The notes beneath the pieces were generated by a model. It worked only from the letters and a program-made list of their open reading frames with translations, searched no databases and had not been told where the DNA came from. From the NCBI GenBank assembly GCA_023014485.1, contig JAJOZX010001860.1, forward strand, positions 248,001 to 312,000: a DNA stretch of 64,000 nucleotides, read 5' to 3'. This document shows, one piece after another, positions 31,683 through 40,608 of the stretch (positions are counted from its first letter, which is position 1; every line of letters starts with the position of its first letter). Source of the stretch: Bathynomus jamesi (lineage: Eukaryota; Arthropoda; Malacostraca; Isopoda; Cirolanidae). Position numbers and translations under genes: made by a program.

Positions 31683-32628
31683 TAATTGGTTAGGTTAAGT
31701 TGTGATATTTTCATTAGTTTAAACGAAAATGGCGAGAGCAAAAATATATCATAAATAGTTTGGTAGTCCCGATTATACGTAAATACCAAATTTATTAATA
31801 ATTTAAATGAAATTAGTTAATATGTAAGCGATAATCAGTTAGTAGGGGGCCAAAATGTCTTTGTCATCTAAAATTGCAGAAGCATCATTGCTGCTTTTGG
31901 TACATTGTCACCACATGAATTCCGCAAGATACAAGTTCAGATGATGGTGGGTGGTTGGGTATTCCCATTAACAGGAAAGCACTGGTTTTTCTTATGTAGA
32001 ATTTAAATCTGAATCTATTTTCTTCTATGGTATTTCTTGTGCAAATTGATATTAACGGAGACATAAGTAATTTTTAGATTGATTAAAATAAATACATTGC
32101 ATGTGTAGATGTATTTTCTGGGAAGAAATTGACACAGCTCCAAATTCAAATTCATCATGGCCTTTCTGTGTACCAGTTGTGTCTCCTATTACAACATCAT
32201 TAAGCAGTGTTTCGACAGTTTTTGACATGAAAATTGTTTTTTCTACTATATTTCACTTATTTGTACATTTCTGACCTTCAAATATCTCCACAAGGGGGTC
32301 TAGGGGGGTGAAGCCCCTGGCTAGGAGCATGGCATTAGGCTTAGGTTGGGTTGGGTTAGGTTGGTTCTTTTAGGTTTGGTAGTACTACTATGGCTAGGAG
32401 CATGCCCTCTTACCCCACAATTTTCCTCTACTTCAAAGCCCTGCCCGCTTCTAGGGACTTCAAAATTATAGGATGGGAAGGGGGTCAACAGGTCATATCT
32501 CCACAACTGCTCATTTGCACAAGAAATGAAGGTCAAATTTGCACAAAACACAGTGAAATACACCAGAAAAACCAATTTTCATGCCAAAGTCCAGGTCATG
32601 TGCTAAAACAAATATTTATCCAGTTATG

Positions 32629-32752
32629 AATTGAGTAGAAAAATGGTTAGAAGACAGAGAACAGAGAGTAGCTAATTCTGAATAGTCATGAATCTTGGGT
32701 GGCAGAAAGTAAAAAATGGGGTACCACAATGATCAGTGTTAGGTCTATTACA
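32629..32752 (+). pseudogene. CR1 reverse transcriptase, second part
   Basis: The stretch encodes WLEDREQRVANSE, a frame change, then KNGVPQ, a TGA, and SVLGLL, which is the GVPQGSVLGPLLF motif with Gly changed to stop. It continues the frame interrupted at 28833. After 32752 ATTACATT-type octamers mark the 3' end of another CR1 in the opposite orientation. Confidence 0.78.
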
Positions 32753-32898
32753 TTACATTACATTTGAAAAACATTAAGCCACCAGGGCCTATCAAAGTTA
32801 TCCAAGTCATGAGCCATAAAAATAAAATTGGTACTTTCCTGTTATCCTAGACCCCAGACTTTTTTTAACACTTGCCAAATTGACAATTGGTTAGGTTT
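32753..32898 (-). repeat. 3' tail and untranslated region of the minus-strand CR1
   Basis: ATTACATT repeats and the AACATTAAGCCACCAGG block form the 3' end of a CR1 whose coding part lies at 38040-38240 and 50225-50480. The hAT at 32899 interrupts it; TTAGGTTT (32891-32898) is the left duplication. Confidence 0.6.
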
Positions 32899-33626
32899 TA
32901 GTGATGTGCCGATACCAAGATGTTGGCCGATACCGATACCAACAAATGGCTGATACTTTGCTGATACGGATACTTTTTGATTAATGCTTAATCTGTTAAA
33001 TTATAAAAAAAAATATAAAGTTACTTTTATTTTAATATTAGAAATAGGGGAAGTTGGAGACAACTGTTATTGGATGAAATTAACAGTTCAAAAAAGTTCA
33101 AACACAGTCATACTGTCAAAATTGAAATAGAATATAGTTTTATGAACTTTTATCCAGTATCCACCTGTTTGTTTAGCTCAGGAGTCAGAACCCTGGGAGC
33201 GCAACTTCCTGTACAATGCTGAGCTGAGGACAGTTTCCATGACCTCAACTACCAAGCATGCCCTTGGGATTAACAATATTTCTTGACTAAGTTGACTTGT
33301 TAATCTGCATTTTGTGAATAATAAATAACACGCAAAAGATAATGTTTTCTTCCTTTAATCACAGAAAACTAAAATTTTGAACAAATTGCAAAATGAAAAA
33401 TTTCATCGTAAGGTATAAAAAAATAAAAAATAAAATTTCCTGTAAATGATGATAAGATTAATAGAAATTAGAAAAAACTAAAATTTTGAACAAATTACAA
33501 AATGAAAAATTCCATTGTAAGATACTAAGATATAAAAAAATAAAATTTCCAATTTTCCAGTAAATAATTATTATTAAGATTAATAGAAATTAGAAACATA
33601 TGCATAATTAAACATTAACTATATTC

Positions 33627-33850
33627 TTAATATTCAAAATCAAAAATGCGTAAGTTGTAGTGAAGGAACATTAACATTTCGCCTCTTTCTGCACTTAGAC
33701 GATTCCTGTGTGGAGTGTAAATATTGCCCCCAGTGCTAAACAACCTCTCACTTTCAATTGATGAAGAGGGAGAAGGCAGGTACTTATTTGCAAGATGGCT
33801 TAATGTTGGAAGCATAACTGCATTCTGTTTCCACCACTTTAAAGGGTCTC
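33627..33850 (-). pseudogene. hAT transposase C-terminal dimerisation domain
   Basis: The frame reads LSHLANKYLPSPSSSIESER, LFSTGGNIYTPHRNRLS and ERGEMLMFLHYNL. SSIESERLFSTGGNI is the conserved start of the hAT dimerisation domain; its Glu follows the last catalytic region. It ends IFDFEY and a stop at 33627, close to the usual C-terminus. Confidence 0.9.
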
Positions 33851-34200
33851 AATCCCGTGATTGTAATTCCAACATTTGATACTTGGTCATTTCATCTTTA
33901 ATCAGAAATAATGATGTGCAGTGCTTCTTATTCTTAGATGAACTTCCTGGAGTTGATTTTTTTTGTTCCACTTCCCTTACTATCACCACGGTCCTCTTGA
34001 ACCAATTGGTCCATGCACTTGTCAAATTCACTGAACTCATCACTTATAATGTTGTCAGAAGCACTCGCAGTCTCTTGCATATCATCTTCACTTGTATACT
34101 TGTATGTCCACTTTCTTCCTCTTGAACAGCTTCACTCCTTTTCTTGACTCTATCTATCATTGCTCTCTCCAGGTTGCTTTTTTGCATTTTGGGATCTTTA

Positions 34201-34618
34201 CTAGATTGATTTATTTTGGAACAAGGAGGTCTTATATCTGGGGTCTAGGTATGTGGCTAGTATTGGATTGTAATCATCCAGATAGTGTTCAAAGCGACTC
34301 TTCATTGATGCATTAATAGCTGAAAGAGTACTTCCAAGTCCAAAGAATCTGATGTCAGTTGATGCTTTTGCTATGAAGACTTGTAGAAACTTTATTTGAG
34401 GTATTATTTCTGAGATAGTAGCAGACCTTTCACTCAACCGAACAGTAATTTTGCGAAATATTTTCAGCAGCGCAGTAAACTTTCCAATCAAAGTCCATTT
34501 GTTGGCATCAAATACAGCGAGGTTGGGAGTATCAAGGCAGTAGTTGGCAATTGCAGTTTGCTCAAACATACATTCAATCATGAAATAGGTGCTGCTCCAC
34601 CGAGTTGGAACATCCTGT
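34201..34618 (-). pseudogene. hAT transposase catalytic-domain part downstream of MULE
   Basis: The hAT-derived portion starts KLIQDVPTRWSSTYFM, a core hAT motif, and passes ISEIIPQIKFL and NPILATYLDPRYKTSLF, as in ZBED4-like transposases. The long open frame extends into the MULE terminal minisatellite upstream (GDCGPR repeats), which is not part of the protein. Downstream frame changes separate it from the dimerisation domain. Confidence 0.88.
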
Positions 34619-34637
34619 ATCAGTTTGGCTTCTAGGA

Positions 34638-34845
34638 CAAAATCCCCTCGCGGACCACAATCCCCTCGCGGACCACAATCCCCTCGCGGACCACAATCCC
34701 CTCGCGGACCACAATCCCCTCGCGGACCACAATCCCCTCGCGGACCACAATCCCCTCGCGGACCACAATCCCCTCGCGGACCACAATCCCCTCGCGGACA
34801 CAATCCCCTCGCGGACACAATCCCCTCGCGGACACAATCCCCCTA
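34638..34845. repeat. 18-bp minisatellite in the left MULE terminus
   Basis: About eleven head-to-tail units of CCTCGCGGACCACAATCC, with one variant class lacking 2 bp near the right end. The right terminus has about five shorter related units (35707-35786). The long frames across it on both strands are by-products of an 18-bp period. Confidence 0.95.
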
Positions 34846-35024
34846 AGGCTTTATTAAAAAAATAAGAATACGACTGACTTTATTAAAGTTTTAACAAAAA
34901 TATCACGACAACCTAACCAATCGTCAAGGGCGTACAATTACCTAACCGGGCAAACAAATAAGAATACGACTGACTTTATTGAAGAAGAAAAATTAAAAAC
35001 ACAAAGTCAAACAAAATTCAAAAT

Positions 35025-35495
35025 TTAAAAAGACAAATTAAAAGCAATTCCCTTAAGAAAATCAAAAATAGACCTGTTGTTATAGTCTTGTACAACTTTC
35101 AAAATGCGAGAAGAAGAAGACTTATACTTCTTCCTTTGCGGTTCTGTCGGCAAGCCAGCGATAATTTGAGAAATAAATGCCTGTTGGTAGCTTATTTCTT
35201 GCCCTAAAACTTTTAAAAATTTCCATATGTTTGGATGCGAGCATCCTGCTAGAGATGCAAAGCGTCTATGCCAGCCTTTGACAGAGTTATTTGTACGTGG
35301 AAGTTCTGTAATTGTTCTTGAGTACATATTCCAAATAGAAATGCTAAAAGTGGGTTCTCTTCGTCCTCGCTGGCATGGCCTTCCAATATAATTATCTTCA
35401 AAATAATCGAGAATTGGCAAACCTTCCACTGGTAAAAATTGGCAAACCTTCCACTGGTATAAAGTTTTTCTGCTTAACATAAATAAATCCATCAC
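35025..35495 (-). pseudogene. MULE transposase C-terminal fragment
   Basis: The frame includes LDYFEDNYIGRPCQRGRREP, then ELPRTNNSVKGWHRRFASLA, HPNIWKFLKVLGQE and RKKYKSSSSRILKVV, the block that follows the catalytic domain in FLYWCH-linked animal MULE transposases (PRTNN-VEGWH). The zinc finger and the DDE core are missing, so the element is an internally deleted derivative that relied on transposase made elsewhere. A short duplication (KFLPVEGLPI-like) occurs near its N-terminus. Confidence 0.87.
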
Positions 35496-35801
35496 ACAGT
35501 AGTTTTGTTTGACCTTTATTGCTTTTAATAAACTCCATCACTAAGGGTTAAATAACTTCCAACACCTCTGGAGATGGAAAATAAACTAAATTTATGTCTA
35601 AACTTAAATTTCACGAAGCCTCTTTTCTTATTCTTATTCTTATTGTGTTTTTAATTTTTCTTCTTTAATAAAGTCAGTCGTATTCCTTTTTTTAATAAAG
35701 CCTTAGGGGGATTTTGTCCATGGGGGATTTTGTCCATGGGGGATTTTGTCCGCGAGGGGATTTTGTCCACGGGGGGATTTTGTCCTGATACCATCAGTTT
35801 G

Positions 35802-36827
35802 TGTTCAGTCAAGTCATGCTGTTTCTGTAGCGCAGCTAGTTTGTTGTATGGAAGTGCTGAATGGCTGAAATGTCCAACTATTTGCTTGCAACTTGTGATC
35901 ATATCCTTAACTATTCGTTGTTCAAAAATACTGTCATGAACCACGAGTTGTAGAGTGTGGAGGAAGCACGAGAGACTAGCTTAGCCTGTGTCTTAAATAC
36001 CTCAGACAATATTAGCTCCATTATCCTGTACAAACACGTGAATCTTTAGGATGGTATTTTAATTCCTGAACAACACTTTTGATCACCTCAGCAATGTTTG
36101 AAGCAGTATGGGATCCTGGAAAAGGTGCAACTCTAAGTACAACAGTTTTTCGCTCAAAATTGATGTCAATATAATGTGCTGTTAGGCTAATCTGAGCTGC
36201 TTGTCCAAATGTCAGTAGTAAAACTGATGTTCTCTGCTTCTTCCAATGCAGTCTTGACCTTATCCAGTACTTTTGTGTGAATATCAGGAACAATTTTTGT
36301 AGAGAAATACTTTCTTCCTGGCAACTCATAATTAGGTTTTAGCTTCTTCATTAGTCTTTCAAATCCAATGTCTTCAACAATAGAGCATGGTTGGCAGTCA
36401 GCAGCAATCATTTCTCCAATGGCTTTGTGAATGGTTTGTGACTGGTGACTGTTGATGTCCCAAATTTGCTTCTGAACATAAGTTTCATTCAGAGTTATTT
36501 GAATTTCATTTGTAGAACTTGTTGATGTTGATGCGCCAGTATTCTTTTTTGCAGGTTTGTAGAAATATCCCTCCAGTTTCCTCTTGTTCTGTAGCCTCTC
36601 TTCTTCTTTAACTTGAGCTTCTTCTTTATTTAATTCTTCATTCTTCTCCTTGTGCTTGCTTTGCAGATGTTTTTTAAGATTTGTTATATTAAAAGATTTC
36701 CCCTCTTTTCCTCCACGTGACAATAATTTCTTGCATTCTTTGCAGACTACTTTAGACTCATCGTTTTATGTGTGTTGAAATACTTCCAGACAAGAGAGGA
36801 TGTACTTCTTTGACTAGTAGAAGTCAT
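35802..36827 (-). pseudogene. hAT transposase N-terminal half: BED finger and DDE start
   Basis: An ATG at 36827 opens MTSTSQRSTSSLVWKYFNTH. After one frame change comes a BED finger, VVCKECKKLLSRGGKEG...LKKHLQSKH. A basic region follows, then MIAADCQPCSIVEDIGFERL, SFTTDIWTS (first catalytic Asp), TAHYIDINFERKTVVLRV, FVQDNGANIV (second Asp region) and TLQLVVHDSIFEQ up to the MULE insertion. Frame changes near 36720, 36200 and 35960-36000 disable it. Confidence 0.88.
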
Positions 36828-37827
36828 ATCGAAGCAGAATGCAAGATTTATCAGCCTCAGCAGTGTCAGAACTCAGCACATTTGTCACTGCGCCTAAGAT
36901 GACATGTGACAAATAACAACCGCACTTTGTGGCTGGTGCAGTCAAACTAACACGCAGCGTGAGACAGCTCTACTTTCCCATCACCTAACACTCCACCCCC
37001 TCCCCCGAACCCCACTAGTGGGCATTGGTCAATTTAGCAGTGTAGTGTATTGTATCATAGCTCTATGAAAGAATACGTAAGCGCGCACAGTAATAAAAGT
37101 TATAAAACCAATATTTTAATATGCCCATATTATTATAGGAAATTATAAATACTATACATGTGAACATTGCAATTTTTAGATTTGAGATAGCCTGATAGGT
37201 GACACGGACACCATCAGTGAAACACTTCTCGTTTTAATTCGCTAATTTATAATTGTTGGGAATTCGCGGCGCGGTGTCATTTTCAGCTGACTATATTTAT
37301 CATTATTTACCATATTTATCTCATAAGAAGCTGTTTTATATATAATAATACTGTATTATACTGGTTTGAAACGTAAATTGGCCAAAATTTCAATAATGGT
37401 TTATGAAATGATCATCGGAACTTTGCTTCAGGCAAGTTACAGAGGCACTTGAGACCAAGTTTGGCAGGCTAAAGTGAACCTTATTTATTATGGTATAAGG
37501 TCCAAATTTGCTTGCTACATAGAACTCTTGTCTTTTTCAGTTGAAGGTGAAATAAGAGCGATATTTGTAGGATTATGGTATGGATTGGGAAAGCTGGTGT
37601 TAGGGTACGAGTACTGTTAATGTAGGAGCACTATAATAATTAATAATATTAATATGATGATATAATAATATCATGTGTGTTAATCAATTACTGTCATTAA
37701 GTATAACTTTGTCTTGAATCACATAATAAATAAAGTAGAAAAGTATCGGAGTATCGGCCATATTTTCACCTTGCCGGTACCGATACTCCAAAAAAAGGCT
37801 GATACTGATACTATCAGCACATCCCTA

Positions 37828-38040
37828 TTAGGTTGTCATGATATTTTTGTTAAAACTAACAAAAATATTACAACTTAACTTAACCAATCATCAATATATA
37901 CAGTATGTATATAAAATTTGGTTCTACATAATTTAGGACTGTCATATTAGTTAGAATTTAGGACCATAAAAACAAGGATATCCTAGGGTCCAAGATAACA
38001 GGAAAGTACTGTACCAAAAACTCTACAAACTCACACTCTC
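37828..38040 (-). other. CR1 untranslated region continuing after the hAT
   Basis: TTAGGTTG (37828-37835) is the right duplication of the hAT. The following sequence contains GTTAAAACTAACAAAAATAT, a block also found at 28970 and 34890, and a piece inverted relative to 32835. Confidence 0.5.
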
Positions 38041-38240
38041 ATTCATGAAAGTGTCCAAATTTTTCTTAAAATTAACTAATGAGCTACTGTTTACCACATC
38101 ATATGGCAAGTCATTCCAAAAATCTACTATTGTATGACTGAAAAAGTATTTTTGTAGATCAAGTCTACACGTATGATTTTTAATTTTCTTATTATGCCTA
38201 CAAGTTATTCCATCAGCCTCAAGTGAGAAAAAATTATGTA
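38040..38240 (-). pseudogene. CR1 ORF2 C-terminus, interrupted by the Gypsy element
   Basis: The minus strand encodes HNFFSLEADGITCRHNKK, FFSHTIVDFWNDLPYDVVN and FKKNLDTFMNESV. The upstream part of the same gene is at 50225-50480 and ends ...MLKMFSGLDSLDV. The Gypsy element lies exactly between, with CATC duplicated. Confidence 0.87.
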
Positions 38241-38244
38241 CATC

Positions 38245-39682
38245 TTTCGAGGGGTACGTCCCTAAAAGGGCCCTCGATTTGTTTTAGACGACTACGGACA
38301 ATGAATACCAGGGTTGGTCCCCTTGGTTGGAGTCGGAATTATATCCGAAGGATAATAGACACGTCACTCTCGGGTTACCAGTGGATGCACTCGGCGCTCG
38401 CGCCTTGTCAAAAATGTGTGTGGATGTCACTGACCACTCTTACCTCAATTGGTCGTAAAGTTTCGGAAGATCACCTTTGAGTGCTTCCGTACGGAGGTTG
38501 AAACGAGTTTATGCGGTGAATGGAAACGACTACTAATTTAACAGAGTCTTTTTAATAATTCACTTTGAATACAGAATTCTTTTTATATCAAAAAATAATA
38601 TTTAATTAAATTAAATTAATTAGTAAATTAACTTTGAACAGGTTGACTAAAGCTCAATATACAATTTTTATATATATCTGAAGTTAAGTTCCATTATCAA
38701 ATGGAAGCTAAGTTGACCGGGAGGGGTAGTGCCACTGCAGGAATATTTACAGACTTAGGTCACAGAGTTTACGTATTATGAAGATTGTCAGAAAGCAAAG
38801 AACCTCGTTTCCGACGCTCTCGGGGTTTTTATAACCTCGGGGTAGGCGGAGACGAGGTAAACTAAGGGTCACCCTCTTACGGGCGGAGCCTAACAGCAAG
38901 CGCCTATAATAGTTTTCCATATTCGAATTTAAGCGGAGGCGACGTTAATTTACTGCCTCGATTGGGAGATGGAACTTCGGGAGAGTTCCGGGGGCGAACC
39001 AATCATGATCGAAATAGGTTTCGCGGAATTTACATTTTTCTTTTGATAGTAAAGCATAATTGTAGGATCGAGAGGCGCCAGGGGGGCGGCCTGGAAGGAG
39101 GGTCGAACCTATACAAAAGGGAACTGATTTGGAAGGAATTTACAGGGCGCAAATGAATTTCATAATCGAGAGAATCACTTTTGCGTGATTCTAAAAAGAG
39201 AAATAGGGGTTAGGAAGAGCTGAAATTTGGTATGCGAGTAGGTCGAGCTAGGGGAAATCTGGTGGGCTATAGGTTGACACAATTATGCTTTATCTATGGG
39301 AATAGATCAGGTTTTTTAGGAAAATTTAATAATAAAAAATATAAAAACTGAGATGTTTATAGACGCTTGCCTTGCATCACGTGATGCTGACAATAATAGA
39401 GACGCGGAGGGATCGAAGAATTCATGCGATGTGCATATTTTCATATGCACCTCGCATCTAACAATTTAGATTTGGATTATAGGATTTATGGGATTAATGG
39501 GATTTATGGGATTTATACGGATTAATGGGATTATGGGATTTATGGATTACATTGGATTTCTCCGCGCATGAAAGAATGCACACTCTGTGATATCAGAACA
39601 AAGGAATTTTGGGTTCAAGGTTTAGAATACAATTCGTCGGAGACGAACTCTTTTGTACCGTAAGGATTTACACTACGGGACA
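38245..39682 (-). repeat. Gypsy 3' LTR
   Basis: 1438 bp, ending CCTCGAAA on the minus strand where the 5' LTR has CCTCGACA, so the outer end carries one substitution. It includes a stretch of GGGATTTATGG-like short repeats (39477-39550) that varies in unit number between the LTRs. It preserves the empty site of the mariner (around 38670). Confidence 0.92.
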
Positions 39683-39696
39683 CTACCTCCCCTTCT
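39683..39696 (-). other. Polypurine tract
   Basis: AGAAGGGGAGGTAG lies directly before the 3' LTR on the minus strand, where plus-strand priming occurs in LTR elements. Confidence 0.85.
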
Positions 39697-39812
39697 GCAA
39701 AAGTAACAATTAAACAAAAAAATAATACGGTCAACAGTTTTAAGCAGAAACAAAAACTAATATGTACATGCTAGCTAACTAATTAAAATTTGATTTCTCG
39801 GTGTAGTGACAG

Positions 39813-40560
39813 CTAACGGGGGGCCGAAGATTGGGGCAGACCGTCCGGGGCTTCTTCCGAAGGTGAGGGCTCCGAAGTAGGGGCATTCCACTTCAGTCGT
39901 CGACACGGGCGGCAAGCAAGGAAGATGAATATAATTATTAGTATTAGTAAGACAGCGGCGGCGTTGACGTAGGTGAGGGGCTGAACGTGGGATAAGACAT
40001 GAGACCGTTCTTGGAGGGTTTCGGTGATACGATCCAATTGCTGATCCCAAGGGGGATAGTTAAAGGAAGGTACAAGAGTTACAGAGGCAAGAGGAAGGTT
40101 GAAGAGAGGAATTGGTGGGAGGTGAGCCATAGGGTGTACAAGACGAGGCGTGTTGTTAAGGGAGCGTACTCTGGGGTTTGTGGATATAAAGCTAGAGGTA
40201 ATAATAGAACAACCGGAGGGGATTCTACTAACTGGATCCAATTGTATCATACTACGGTTGTTCGGGCAATCCAGGGTTGCTTCACGTTTTTGGGGGATGG
40301 ACAGGAGGAGATCGGAACTTATTTGGAATTTGGTTGACAAAGGTGTTCTACAGTGAGTAATGTCGCGGGTGGTAAACCGGGTGTACTGTTGGTAGGTTTT
40401 GGAAAGGAAAAAGTATGGGTGTTCTGTGTGTAAGATGAAACGGGTCACGTTTTCCCTCATAGAGTAAACTGTGGGAAAAAGGGGTGACAAGTAAGCGTTG
40501 TATATTTGAGCATCGAAGAAGGGTATAACAATAATGATAGAGAATGGAGACAAAGGTAAG
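39813..40560 (-). CDS. Env-like ORF3, C-terminal portion with membrane anchor
   Basis: The frame lies after pol and before the polypurine tract, the position of env in errantivirus-like Gypsy elements. It shows a CPNNRSMIQL...IPSGCSIIT stretch, like the cysteine-bearing region before the stalk of F-like envelope proteins, and a C-terminal hydrophobic segment AAAVLLILIIIFIFLA followed by a basic CRPCRRLKW tail, as in a type I anchor. No signal peptide or fusion region is present in this frame; an overlapping frame reaches 40581. About 245 residues is too short for a complete Env, so the N-terminal part is absent or degraded. The start codon is uncertain. Confidence 0.6.
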
Positions 40561-40608
40561 CATAGTGGCCGAAGTTAACATTATTAATAATTTTGGGTGT
40601 GTTAGCGG

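Larger units (their letters stand above)
28834..32620. mobile_element. Foldback TIR element with 8-bp TSD CAGTTATG
   Basis: Perfect CAGTTATG duplications (28826-28833; 32621-32628) flank ends GGTTAATATTTGTTTTAGC and (inverted) GATAAATATTTGTTTTAGC. The inverted repeat continues through CACATGACCTGGACTTT, then CCCATTAACAGGAAAGC-like and GTTTAAAC blocks deep inside, with unequal insertions in the right arm. The host is the CR1 reverse transcriptase, whose halves join across it. A CACTR-ended transposon is nested near the centre. Confidence 0.88.
34628..35792 (-). mobile_element. Mutator-like element (MULE), 1165 bp, 9-bp TSD ATCAGTTTG
   Basis: ATCAGTTTG occurs at 34619-34627 and 35793-35801, in the hAT codons for KL(I/M). 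Both ends carry AGGACAAAATCCCC, and the terminal regions are built of repeated GGACAAAATCCCC/GGACCACAATCCCC units followed by a matching GTCAGTCGTATTC inverted block. Nine-base duplications are characteristic of MULEs, and the interior encodes the C-terminus of a MULE transposase. Confidence 0.92.
32899..37827 (-). mobile_element. hAT transposon with BED-finger transposase (ZBED4-like), 4.9 kb
   Basis: Ends TAGTGATGTGCCGATACC and (inverted) TAGGGATGTGCTGATAGT are flanked by TTAGGTTT and TTAGGTTG (7 of 8 matching). The subterminal regions are dense in GCCGATAC/GATACTG words on both sides. The transposase lies on the minus strand (36827 to 33627) and is split by the MULE at 34628-35792. An AT-rich segment separates each end from the gene. 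Confidence 0.9.

Noticed and set aside
34638..34845. CRISPR-like array
   Set aside because: Units are head to tail with no variable spacers, in a eukaryotic transposon end.
34589..34865. Proteins of GDCGPR, PRGPQS or NPLADH repeats
   Set aside because: They are translations of an 18-bp minisatellite in several frames on both strands and lie in the terminus of a MULE.
39813..40560. An integrated virus
   Set aside because: The env-like frame belongs to a Ty3/Gypsy element with LTRs, gag and pol and is incomplete; nothing supports an independent viral genome.
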